DNA of 64,000 bases from Nocardia sp. MH4 (lineage in GTDB: Bacteria > Actinomycetota > Actinomycetes > Mycobacteriales > Mycobacteriaceae). Under the pieces are notes generated by a model that saw only the letters and a list, made by a program, of their open reading frames with translations, did no database searches and had not been told where the DNA came from. Below, one piece after another: positions 31,606-39,450 of this stretch (position 1 is its first letter; the number at the start of each line of letters is the position of its first letter). Both the position numbers and the translations under genes were made by a program. The stretch spans positions 62,001 through 126,000 of the forward strand of contig NZ_LPNR01000111.1 of assembly GCF_019266065.1 (NCBI RefSeq), in the 5' to 3' direction.

Positions 31606-33018
31606 CTAGGGGACCGCCGGACCGGGCGGCAGCGGGATGACGATGTTGAACGGCAACGTGATCCCCGGCGGCGGCGTGGGCGCCGCCGGCGCCTGCTCGA
31701 CGGGCGCGGGCGCCTCGGTCGGCTCGATGCCGGGCTCCGGCGTCTTCTCCGGGGCGGGGGCCTTCGACTCGGCGGGCGCGGGCTCGGCGGTCTGGGCCGG
31801 GGTGCACACCGGCGCCGTGGCCTGCTGCTCGGCCGCCTGCTGCGCGGGGTCGGTCTGCTCGGGTTGCGCCGGATCCTTCGGCGCCGCAGCGCCGAAGGTC
31901 TGCTCGACGGGCTTGGCCGGCTCGAGCGGGTTCGGCATCTGGGCCGGCGCCGGATCGCTCACACACACCTCGGGAGCCGGTGCGACCGGAGCCGGGCAGA
32001 AGATGCCGCAGGGGATCGGCGGCAGGCCGGGCAGGGTGATCATCACCTGGGTTGGCGTGGTCACCTTCGGCGTGTTCGGCGGCAGCTGGTTGGTCGTCGA
32101 CGGCGGCGCCGCGGTGACCGGCGCGTCGGTCGAGGCGGCCAGCACATTCGGCGAAACCATCGGCGCGCTGCCCGGCGGCACGATGTCGGGGGAGATGGCG
32201 ACCGAGCTCGGCGCGCCACCGGTGCGGTAGGCCGCCGACCAGCTGAGCACATTGGCCGCGTAGGACATCGAGTTGTTGTAGCGCAGCACCGCGCGCAGTT
32301 CCTGCGAGGCGTCGCGCAGGTTCAGCCCGCCCGAGCACAGGTACTTGCCCGCGGCCAGCGCGGCGTCGAAGACATTGTGCGGGTCGGCGGTGCCGTCGCC
32401 GTTGCCGTCGGCGGCGTAGAGCGCCCAGGTGCTCGGCAGGAACTGCATCGGGCCGACGGCCCGCACGAACCCGCCGTCGGCTTCCTTGATGATTTCGTTG
32501 CCCGGCAGGGTGCCGTCGAGCGCGGGGCCGAAGATCGGCGTGGTCGAGGTGCCCGCGGCGTCGGTGCGGCCGCTGCTGGCGTGCCCGGACTCGATGCGGC
32601 CGATGCCGGCCAGCAGGTTCCAGGTGAGCCCGCAGCCGGGCTGGGCGGTCTCGAGCGCCAGCTCCGCGTTGCGGTAGGCGGCGAGCACGATCTCGGGGAT
32701 GCCGAGCGCGCCACTGCCGGTGGGCAGCGAGATGCTCTGCAACGGAACCGTCCCGGCGAAGGGGGCCAGACTGTTCGCGGACGGGGACAGCGCGCGCAGC
32801 TTGCGCGGCGCCTCCTGCGCGATCGGCAGCAGCCCGACGATCTCGGACGGATCGGTCTCCGGGGTGTCCTCGGTGGTGCTCGCGGTCGCGGCGAGCAGAG
32901 CCTCGGGCGCGGTGGGGGCGGTGCTCGGCGTCGCGGTCTGCACGGCCGACCCGGAGGCGACGAGTCCAGCGACGACAAGGGCCGACATCGTTATCGGAGC
33001 AGAGATTCGCACGGCCAC
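31606..33018 (-). CDS. Secreted lytic murein transglycosylase, copy 2, with Pro-rich C-terminal tail
   Basis: 470 residues. A signal peptide is followed by the same MltB-like domain (LLAGIGRIESGH; AVGPMQFLPSTWALYAADGNGDG; VLRYNNSMSYAANVLSWS). From about residue 265 comes an extension of about 200 residues rich in Pro, Ala and Thr with a Cys-containing segment (GLPPIPCGIFCPAPV) and a final PFNIVIPLPPGP. The tail may span the cell wall or hold the enzyme to it. GTG 33018 follows AAAGGG. Copy 1 lacks this tail. Confidence 0.88.
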   Translation of the reverse strand: MAVRISAPITMSALVVAGLVASGSAVQTATPSTAPTAPEALLAATASTTEDTPETDPSEIVGLLPIAQEAPRKLRALSPSANSLAPFAGTVPLQSISLPTGSGALGIPEIVLAAYRNAELALETAQPGCGLTWNLLAGIGRIESGHASSGRTDAAGTSTTPIFGPALDGTLPGNEIIKEADGGFVRAVGPMQFLPSTWALYAADGNGDGTADPHNVFDAALAAGKYLCSGGLNLRDASQELRAVLRYNNSMSYAANVLSWSAAYRTGGAPSSVAISPDIVPPGSAPMVSPNVLAASTDAPVTAAPPSTTNQLPPNTPKVTTPTQVMITLPGLPPIPCGIFCPAPVAPAPEVCVSDPAPAQMPNPLEPAKPVEQTFGAAAPKDPAQPEQTDPAQQAAEQQATAPVCTPAQTAEPAPAESKAPAPEKTPEPGIEPTEAPAPVEQAPAAPTPPPGITLPFNIVIPLPPGPAVP

Positions 33019-33126
33019 ACCAACCCTTTACGTCGAAGCAGCGGCACCGCAGAGTCCCCCTCCGGCCCGCCCGGAACAACGTGATCCAGGTTACCTACCG
33101 GTCAGGAAGTTGTAGAGCATTTCCGG

Positions 33127-33717
33127 TTACTCGTCTGAACCACCTGGCGAAACCGGGGCAGCAGAGGGCGTTTGACCGGAGGTTTTCTTGCGGACGGCTT
33201 TTCGCTTCTTCTCCGGCTTCGGCGCGCCGTCGGGCGTGGTGACCGCGTCGATCCGGTCGAGCACGTCCTTGATCTCCTCGAGCTCGCGGCGCAGGTAGTC
33301 GCGGGTGGCGACATCGCCGACGGCCAGCCGCAGCGCGGCCAGCTCGCGGGCGAGGAACTCGGTGTCGGCCTTGGTCTGCGCGGCCCGGCTGCGGTCCTCC
33401 TCGAGCGAGACCTTGTCCCGGTTGTCCTGGCGGTTCTGCGCCAGCAGGATCAGCGGCGCCGCGTAGGCGGCCTGCGTGGAGAAGGCCAGATTGAGCAGGA
33501 TGAACGGGTACGGGTCCCAGCGCAGCGCGACCACGAACACATTGAGCACGATCCAGACGATGACGATGATCGTCTGGATCGCCAGGTATCGCCCGGTCCC
33601 GAGGAACCGTGCCACGCGCTCACTGCTGCGCGCGAACGCCTCGGAGTCCCAGTCGAGGGTGAACCGGGAGCCGACCGGGGTTTCCAGCCGCTGACGGGCC
33701 GGGTTCTTCTCACTCAC
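33127..33717 (-). CDS. DUF1003 membrane protein (Rv1231c-like)
   Basis: 196 residues: two membrane helices (LAIQTIIVIVWIVLNVFVV and FILLNLAFSTQAAYAAPLILL) joined by WDPYPF, then the conserved AQNRQDNRDK, a charged coiled coil and a Lys-rich tail. Function is unknown. GTG 33717 is chosen because GAAAGGG lies 6 nt before it and the reading overlaps the end of the MgtE-N gene by 8 nt; the pair is conserved as Rv1231c-Rv1232c. Confidence 0.9.
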   Translation of the reverse strand: MSEKNPARQRLETPVGSRFTLDWDSEAFARSSERVARFLGTGRYLAIQTIIVIVWIVLNVFVVALRWDPYPFILLNLAFSTQAAYAAPLILLAQNRQDNRDKVSLEEDRSRAAQTKADTEFLARELAALRLAVGDVATRDYLRRELEEIKDVLDRIDAVTTPDGAPKPEKKRKAVRKKTSGQTPSAAPVSPGGSDE

Positions 33718-35005
33718 GCGGGACCCTTTCGGCATGGGCGAACGTCTGCTCTTCTTCTTCGCGCCAGTCCTCGGGCAGCAGGTGATCGAGGACGTCGTCG
33801 ACGGTCACCGCACCGAGCAGATGATTCTCCGCGTCGACGACCGGGCCGCTGACCAGGTTGTAGGTGGCGAAGTACCGGGTCACCGCCGAGAGCGGCAGTT
33901 CCGGCGCCAGCGGCATCAGGTCGGTGTCGACGATTCCGCCGACCAGGTGCGCCGGCGGTTCCCGCAGCAACTGCTGGATGTGCACGCAGCCCAGGTAGCG
34001 GCCGGTGGGGGTCGCCGTGGGTGGGCGAACGACGAAGACCATCGAGGCCAGCGCCGGGGTCAGGTCGGGGTCACGGACCCGGGCCAGCGCCTCGGCGACG
34101 GTGGTCGACGGGCTGAGCACGACCGGTTTGGGCGTCATCAGACCGCCCGCGGTATCGGGGGAGTGCGCCAGCAGCCTGCGGACCGGCTCGGATTCCTCCG
34201 GGTCCATCAGGGCCAGCAGGGATTCGGCTTCGCTCTCGGGCAGCTCGCCCAGCAGGTCGGCGGCGTCGTCGGGGTCCATCGCCTCGAGCACGTCGGCCGC
34301 GCGGCGCACCTCGAGGTGGCCGAGCAGGTCGACCTGATCGTCGTCGGGCAGTTCCTGGACGACGTCGGCGAGGCGTTCGTCGTCCAGGGCGATCGCCACC
34401 TCGACCCGGCGTTTCTCCGGCAGCTCCCGCAGGCGGTGCGCGACGTCGGCCGCGCGCAACCCCTCGAACTGTTCGAGCAGCGTCGTGACGTCCTGGCCTG
34501 GTCTGCCGACCTCGGCCGGGGTCAAGCCCTCGACCTGCGACCAGTCCACCACGTGCACGGTGCGCCTGCGCCCGATCCGCCGGTGCCCGCGCACCGCGAC
34601 CCGGCCGATCACCCAATCCCTGGTCCTGGTCTGCTCGATGCCCAGGTCGGCCACATGGACGTCGACGCCGTCCAGATCCGGCAGTCCGGGATCGTTCACC
34701 CGCACCTGCGAGTCCACGATCTGGGCCAGCGCCAGCATCTCGCCGGGCCGCTGGGCGAATCGCCGCAGGCTGACGGTGCCGGTGTTGAGGGTGACGATGC
34801 CCGGTTCGATCGCGGTGACGCGCAGCATCGGCACGAAAATCCGCCGCCGGGTGACCAATTCGACGACCAGGCCGTGCACCCGTGGTTGTTGCCGTCCGTG
34901 CCGCACGGCCACGACGACATCGCGGACCCGGCCGATAGACTCCCCGTCCGGACCCAGCACCGTCAGGCCGGCGAGCCGGGCGACGTACACCCTGGTGGTT
35001 GCCAT
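33710..35005 (-). CDS. MgtE intracellular N-domain/CBS protein (Rv1232c-like)
   Basis: 431 residues: an N-terminal PRC-barrel-like region (VLGPDGESIGRVRDVVV), an MgtE N superhelix (EVAIALDDERLADVVQELPDDDQVDLLGHL) and a CBS pair ending VTVDDVLDHLLPEDW. It has no transmembrane channel, so it is not a transporter itself but the Mg2+-sensing part only; it may partner the adjacent DUF1003 protein. ATG 35005 has TAGCCT 7 nt upstream; the frame start at 35044 lies above the -10 and is rejected. Confidence 0.92.
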   Translation of the reverse strand: MATTRVYVARLAGLTVLGPDGESIGRVRDVVVAVRHGRQQPRVHGLVVELVTRRRIFVPMLRVTAIEPGIVTLNTGTVSLRRFAQRPGEMLALAQIVDSQVRVNDPGLPDLDGVDVHVADLGIEQTRTRDWVIGRVAVRGHRRIGRRRTVHVVDWSQVEGLTPAEVGRPGQDVTTLLEQFEGLRAADVAHRLRELPEKRRVEVAIALDDERLADVVQELPDDDQVDLLGHLEVRRAADVLEAMDPDDAADLLGELPESEAESLLALMDPEESEPVRRLLAHSPDTAGGLMTPKPVVLSPSTTVAEALARVRDPDLTPALASMVFVVRPPTATPTGRYLGCVHIQQLLREPPAHLVGGIVDTDLMPLAPELPLSAVTRYFATYNLVSGPVVDAENHLLGAVTVDDVLDHLLPEDWREEEEQTFAHAERVPRE

Positions 35006-35012
35006 GACCCTC

Positions 35013-35018
35013 AGGCTA
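35013..35018 (-). promoter_or_regulatory. Predicted leaderless -10 (TAGCCT)
   Basis: On the minus strand TAGCCT ends 7 nt before ATG 35005. Confidence 0.55.
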
Positions 35019-35082
35019 GGCGGTCCACAACGGCCGGTCACCACACGCCACGGCCGGTGTGACGAACGAAGGAGGAGGGCCC

Positions 35083-36039
35083 ATGAAGCCCCGCCGCTCA
35101 GTATTGGCCGTACCCGGCAGCAATCCGAAGATGATCGCCAAGGCCAAGGGCCTGCCGGTGGACGAGGTCTTCCTCGACCTCGAGGACGCCGTCGCGCCCG
35201 GCGCCAAGACCGCGGCCAGGGCGAATATCGTCGCCGCGCTCAACGAACCGGGCTGGGGCGCGCAGCTGCGGGTGGTCCGGGTCAACGACTGGTCGACCGA
35301 GTGGACCTACGCCGACGTGATCAGCGTCGTCGAGGGCGCGGGCGCGGCGATCGACGCGATCCTGCTGCCCAAGGTGACCGACGCGGGCCAGGTTCACGCG
35401 CTGGACCTGCTGCTCACCCAGCTGGAGAAGGCGAGCGGGCTCGAGGTCGGCCGGATCGGGATCGAACCGCAGCTCGAGAACGCGCTCGGCCTGCGCAATA
35501 TCGACGCGATCGCCACGGCCAGCCCACGGGTGCAGGCGCTGGTGTTCGGCCCGGCCGATTTCATGGCCAGTATCAATATGCGCACGCTGGTGGTGGGCGA
35601 GCAGCCGGTCGGTTACGACGTCGGCGACGCCTACCACCACATCCTGATGACCATCCTGCTCGCCGCCCGCGCGCACGGCCTGCAGGCGATCGACGGTCCC
35701 TACCTGCAGGTCCGCGATGTCGACGGATTCCGCCGGGCGGCCGGACGCACCGCCGCGCTCGGCTTCGACGGCAAGTGGGTGCTGCATCCCGACCAGATCG
35801 ACGCCTGCAACGAGATCTTCAGCCCGCGCCAGGGCGACTACGACCGCGCCGAGCTGATCCTGGAGGCCTACGCCTTCCACACCTCCGACGCCGGCGGCGC
35901 TCGTGGCGCCGTCATGCTGGGGGATGAGATGATCGACGAAGCCAGCGCGAAGATGGCGCAGGTCATAGCGGAGAAGGGGCGAGCTGCGGGAATGACGCGC
36001 ACAACGCGTTTCACTCCGCCACAGCCGGTCCAGAACTAG
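35083..36039 (+). CDS. CoA-ester lyase, HpcH/HpaI aldolase (CitE-like) family
   Basis: 318 residues with the citrate-lyase-beta/malyl-CoA-lyase TIM barrel: RSVLAVPGSNPKMI, VFLDLEDAVAPGAK (metal Asp and Glu), IGIEPQLENALGL, LVFGPADFMASIN and FDGKWVLHPDQI. Members cleave or form beta-hydroxyacyl-CoA esters such as malyl- or citramalyl-CoA. There are no alpha or gamma citrate-lyase subunits nearby, so it acts alone. ATG 35083 follows AAGGAGGAGG. The exact substrate is unknown. Confidence 0.88.
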   Translation: MKPRRSVLAVPGSNPKMIAKAKGLPVDEVFLDLEDAVAPGAKTAARANIVAALNEPGWGAQLRVVRVNDWSTEWTYADVISVVEGAGAAIDAILLPKVTDAGQVHALDLLLTQLEKASGLEVGRIGIEPQLENALGLRNIDAIATASPRVQALVFGPADFMASINMRTLVVGEQPVGYDVGDAYHHILMTILLAARAHGLQAIDGPYLQVRDVDGFRRAAGRTAALGFDGKWVLHPDQIDACNEIFSPRQGDYDRAELILEAYAFHTSDAGGARGAVMLGDEMIDEASAKMAQVIAEKGRAAGMTRTTRFTPPQPVQN

Positions 36040-36051
36040 CAGAATGGGACT

Positions 36052-36546
36052 ATGACGAATCCCTTGGGCAACCCGAATCGCGGACGGCAGGCGTTGCCGA
36101 CGCCGCCGTCGGGCTGGCCGGTCGGCTCGTATCCGACCTACGCCGAGGCGCAGCGCGCGGTCGATTACCTGGCCGACGGACAGTTCCCGGTGCAGGACGT
36201 GACCATCGTCGGCGTCGACCTCATGCAGGTCGAGCGGGTGCTGTACCGGCTGACCTGGGGCAAGGTCATCGGCGGCGGCGTGGTCTCGGGCGCGTGGCTG
36301 GGCCTGTTCCTCGGCCTGCTGCTGAGTCTGTTCACCACCACCGGCGGCGCCCTCGGCCCGCTGGTCGTCGGCCTGCTGGGCGGCATCGTGTTCGGCGTGA
36401 TCACCACCTCGATCCCGTACGCGGCCACCAAGGGCCAGCGCGATTTCGCCTCGACCATGCAGCTGGTGGCCGGCCGCTACGACGTGCTGTGCGACCCGAA
36501 GACCGCCGAGCGCGCCCGCGACATGCTGGCCCGATTGGCCCTGTGA
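36052..36546 (+). CDS. General-stress-protein-17M-like membrane protein (Rv1234-like)
   Basis: 164 residues. The N-terminal domain (SYPTYAEAQRAVDYLADGQFPVQDVTIVG) matches the YflT/GSP17M fold, followed by two close membrane helices rich in Gly (GLFLGLLLSLF; VVGLLGGIVFGVI) and a short cytoplasmic end. Function is unknown. It lies 12 nt after the lyase gene and is probably cotranscribed; CAGAAT 6 nt before the ATG could provide an extra start. Confidence 0.87.
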   Translation: MTNPLGNPNRGRQALPTPPSGWPVGSYPTYAEAQRAVDYLADGQFPVQDVTIVGVDLMQVERVLYRLTWGKVIGGGVVSGAWLGLFLGLLLSLFTTTGGALGPLVVGLLGGIVFGVITTSIPYAATKGQRDFASTMQLVAGRYDVLCDPKTAERARDMLARLAL

Positions 36547-36550
36547 CGCA

Positions 36551-37132
36551 ATGGATGTGGTGGACACGGTCCGCACCGCGGTGCTGGACCACTACGGCGT
36601 GGAGCGCGCCCGGGTCGACTCGGCCTCGGTGACCTTCCTCGGCCTGGAACCGATCGAGATCCTGCGCATCCCCGGCGACGACGCGGTGCATTACGCGACG
36701 CTGGGCGGATCACGCCATCCGATGGGCGATCCCGCCGATCTGCTGGCCGACCCCGTCCGCGGCCCGCGCGCCGAACTGGTGCTGACCCTGCTGCTGAGCG
36801 CGGGCCCGCAGGCGGGCGTCGCGCGCTCGCTGGGCGTGCTCGTCGCGACCCCGTCGGTGGAAGGCGTTGTGCTCCAGGCGGACGCGCTGCTCGACCTGGG
36901 TGAACCGCTGTGGCACAACGCCACCTTCACCGCGGTCCTGCTCGGCGAGAGCGACATCACCGAGATCGCCCTGCCCGAACCCGCCGAGCCGGTGCGGTAT
37001 CTCAGCGTCACCCCGATCACCGCGACCGAAGCCGCCTGGGTCCGCGTCCGCGGCGCCCAGGCCCTGCGCGACGCGTGGGCCGAAGCGGGCATCGACATCC
37101 GCGACCCCGCGCGCGGTGCGGTGAACCTCTAG
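36551..37132 (+). CDS. Suppressor-of-fused-domain protein
   Basis: 193 residues resembling the bacterial SUFU-domain family: an N-terminal helical part, YATLGGSRHPMGD, then RAELVLTLLLSAGP and a C-terminal VRYLSVTPITATEAAWVR segment. Bacterial members are often immunity or partner proteins, but no toxin is adjacent. It starts 4 nt after the preceding gene. Its TAG stop and the corA stop share CTAG at 37129-37132. Confidence 0.75.
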   Translation: MDVVDTVRTAVLDHYGVERARVDSASVTFLGLEPIEILRIPGDDAVHYATLGGSRHPMGDPADLLADPVRGPRAELVLTLLLSAGPQAGVARSLGVLVATPSVEGVVLQADALLDLGEPLWHNATFTAVLLGESDITEIALPEPAEPVRYLSVTPITATEAAWVRVRGAQALRDAWAEAGIDIRDPARGAVNL

Positions 37133-38205
37133 ATCCACTTGCTGCGGCGGAAACTGCGGAACAGCACCCCGCAGACGACGACCATGATGATCAGCACCGC
37201 CGGATAGCCCCACGGCTGGTGCAGTTCCCACATGTAGTCGAAGTTCATGCCGTAGACGCCGGCGATCATGGTGGGCACGGCGGCCATGGCGGCGTAGGCG
37301 GCGATCTTGCGCATGTCGGTGTTCTGCTGGACGCTGATCTTGGCCAGCGCCGCGTTGACCAGGCCGCTCAGCGATTCGTCGAAGTAGGTGATGTGCTCGG
37401 TGACGGTGGTGTGGTGGTCGGCGACGTCGCGCAGATAGCGGCGGATCTCCTTGGGCACCGGAATGTCCTGGCTGTGCACGAGCATCTGCAGCGGCTGCCC
37501 CAACGGTGAGACGGCCCTGCGCAATTCGACCACTTCGCGCTTGAGCTGGTAGATCGACCCGATGCCGATCTTGGAGGCGGGGGTGAACACGGCCTCCTCC
37601 ATCTCGTCGATGTCGGACTCGACCGATTCCGAGACGTCGACATAGGAATCGACGACGTGGTCGGCGACGGTGTGCAGCACCGAGCACGGGCCCAGCCGCA
37701 GCTGGTCGGGCTTGCCCTCCAGGTCGTGGCGCACCCCGGCCAGCCCGGTGTGCTCGCCGTGGCGCACGGTGATCGCGAAATGCGGTCCGGTGAAGACCAT
37801 GATGTCGCCGGTCTCGACGATCTCGCTGATCGCGTGGATGTCGTGCTCGACATAGCTGACGGTGCGCAGCACCAGGAACAGCGTGTTGTCGTAGCGCTCG
37901 AGCTTGGGACGCTGCCTGCCCTGCACCGCGTCCTCCACCGCCAGCGGGTGCAGGCCGAAGATCGCGGCGACCTCGTTCATCTGACCCTCGTCGGGGTCGT
38001 GCAGCCCGAGCCAGACGAATCCGGTCTCGGTCTTGCTCGCCTCGGCCAGCGCCTGCTGTGGCGTGAAGTGACCCGGTAGCCGTTTCCCGTCGACGTAGAC
38101 CCCGCAGTCGACGATGGCCCGCGCGGTCGGCACGGGAATCCGCGGCCGCGCCGGACCGGCCCGGCTCGGCCCACGGAACGACGGCATCTGCGGTAGCGAA
38201 GGCAC
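37129..38205 (-). CDS. corA: CorA-type magnesium/cobalt channel
   Basis: 358 residues. A large cytoplasmic N-domain (FVWLGLHDPDEGQMNEV; HPLAVEDAVQGRQRPKLERY) leads to the stalk helix and two C-terminal membrane helices with the signature YGMN (GVYGMNFDYMWELHQPWGYP) between them. It forms a pentameric Mg2+ channel. GTG 38205 is set by TAGCAT 7 nt upstream; an internal ATG 18 bases later is the alternative. In M. tuberculosis corA (Rv1239c) is in the same neighbourhood. Confidence 0.94.
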   Translation of the reverse strand: MPSLPQMPSFRGPSRAGPARPRIPVPTARAIVDCGVYVDGKRLPGHFTPQQALAEASKTETGFVWLGLHDPDEGQMNEVAAIFGLHPLAVEDAVQGRQRPKLERYDNTLFLVLRTVSYVEHDIHAISEIVETGDIMVFTGPHFAITVRHGEHTGLAGVRHDLEGKPDQLRLGPCSVLHTVADHVVDSYVDVSESVESDIDEMEEAVFTPASKIGIGSIYQLKREVVELRRAVSPLGQPLQMLVHSQDIPVPKEIRRYLRDVADHHTTVTEHITYFDESLSGLVNAALAKISVQQNTDMRKIAAYAAMAAVPTMIAGVYGMNFDYMWELHQPWGYPAVLIIMVVVCGVLFRSFRRSKWI

Positions 38206-38212
38206 GAGGTGG

Positions 38213-38218
38213 ATGCTA
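38213..38218 (-). promoter_or_regulatory. Predicted leaderless -10 (TAGCAT) of corA
   Basis: On the minus strand TAGCAT ends 7 nt before GTG 38205. Confidence 0.5.
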
Positions 38219-38281
38219 CGGCCCGCGCTGTCTCGGTGGAGGACCGCGCGCCGGTCGAGACGGCACTGTAAGACTGAGGGT

Positions 38282-39136
38282 GTGCGCATTGATCTGCATA
38301 CCCATTCGACGGCGTCCGACGGCACCGACAGCCCGGCCGAGCTGGTGCGCAACGCCGCCGCGGCCGGCCTCGACGTCGTCGCGATCACCGATCACGACAC
38401 CACCGCGGGCTGGGCCGAGGCCGAGGCGGCGCGCCCGCCGGGACTGACGCTGGTGCGCGGCATGGAGATGTCGTGCCAGGGGATGGGCGAGGACGGCTGG
38501 CCCGTCCCGGTGCATCTGCTGGCCTACCTGTTCGATCCCGCCGACGCCGGCTTCGCCGAGGAACGCGAACGCCTGCGCGCCGAGCGGGTGGCCCGGGTGC
38601 GCGCGATGGCCGACAAGATGGTCGCCGACGGGCTGCCCATCGATCCCGACGCGGTGCTGGCCGGCGCGGGCCCGGCGGCCGGTCGTCCGCATCTGGCGCG
38701 GGCGCTGGTCGAGGCCGGGGTGGTCGAGAGCGTCGACGCCGCGTTCCAGGAACTGCTGGCCCCGCACGGCCCGTACTACGCCGAGAAGGCCGACACCCCG
38801 CTGACCCGCGCGGTCGGACTGATCGCGGCCGCGGGCGGGGTCAGCGTGCTGGCCCATGTGCGGGCGCGCAAGCGCGGCAGGCTGCTCGCCCTCGACGAGA
38901 TCCGCGACCTGGCCGCCCTCGGCCTGGGCGGTCTCGAGATCGACCACCCGGACCACAGCGCCGCCGATCGCGCGGTCCTGACCGACCTCTCGGCCGAACT
39001 CGGCCTGCTGCGCACGGGGTCGTCGGACTACCACGGCAGCAACAAGACCATCGAGATCGGCGCCTGCCGGACCGATCCCGAACAGTTCGAGGCGCTGATC
39101 GGCAAGGCGAGCGGGGTGCCGGTGATCGCCCCGTGA
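38282..39136 (+). CDS. PHP-domain metal-dependent phosphoesterase
   Basis: 284 residues of the TrpH/YciV-like PHP family. Metal ligands are visible: IDLHTHSTASDGT, AITDHDTTAGW, RGMEMSC, LAHVRARKRG (variant), and TGSSDYHG. Relatives act on nucleotide 3',5'-bisphosphates or short RNA 5' ends. GTG 38282 gives VRIDLHTH, the family's usual beginning; TAAGAC stands 7 nt upstream as a weak leaderless -10. It is coupled by GTGA to a small membrane gene. Confidence 0.9.
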   Translation: MRIDLHTHSTASDGTDSPAELVRNAAAAGLDVVAITDHDTTAGWAEAEAARPPGLTLVRGMEMSCQGMGEDGWPVPVHLLAYLFDPADAGFAEERERLRAERVARVRAMADKMVADGLPIDPDAVLAGAGPAAGRPHLARALVEAGVVESVDAAFQELLAPHGPYYAEKADTPLTRAVGLIAAAGGVSVLAHVRARKRGRLLALDEIRDLAALGLGGLEIDHPDHSAADRAVLTDLSAELGLLRTGSSDYHGSNKTIEIGACRTDPEQFEALIGKASGVPVIAP

Positions 39137-39399
39137 CGCTGGTGCGCGGGTTCAGCGGCCTGGTCGCGGGCGGAGTGGTCGCGTTGCTGTGCGTGGTGAT
39201 CGGGGCCGCGGTGATGGGTTCGCGCCGGGACTTCCCCGGGCCGGGCGCCGAATCGCTGACCTGGCATGTGCTCGCGGCGGTGGTCGTCGTGGCCGCCCAG
39301 CTCTACGCCGATCGGAGCCGGGGCGTCGCCGCGTTCACCGCCTCGGCGGTCGTGATGATCACGACCGGTGTACTGCTTTGGACACAATGGTGGAGTTGA
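39133..39399 (+). CDS. Small membrane protein
   Basis: 88 residues, three hydrophobic helices (LVAGGVVALLCVVIGAAVMG; LTWHVLAAVVVVAAQLYA; TASAVVMITTGVLLW) with a short RDFPGPGAES loop. GTG 39133 overlaps the TGA of the PHP gene. The family is not recognised; the coupling suggests a shared transcript only. Confidence 0.7.
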   Translation: MTLVRGFSGLVAGGVVALLCVVIGAAVMGSRRDFPGPGAESLTWHVLAAVVVVAAQLYADRSRGVAAFTASAVVMITTGVLLWTQWWS

Positions 39400-39450
39400 C
39401 GAGCGCGTAATGGTTGCGCCCGGGTGAACTGTCCCCGAATATTTCTCTTT

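Noticed and set aside
33710..35005. Reading the MgtE-N protein as a magnesium transporter
   Set aside because: It has the N-domain and CBS pair but no membrane helices.
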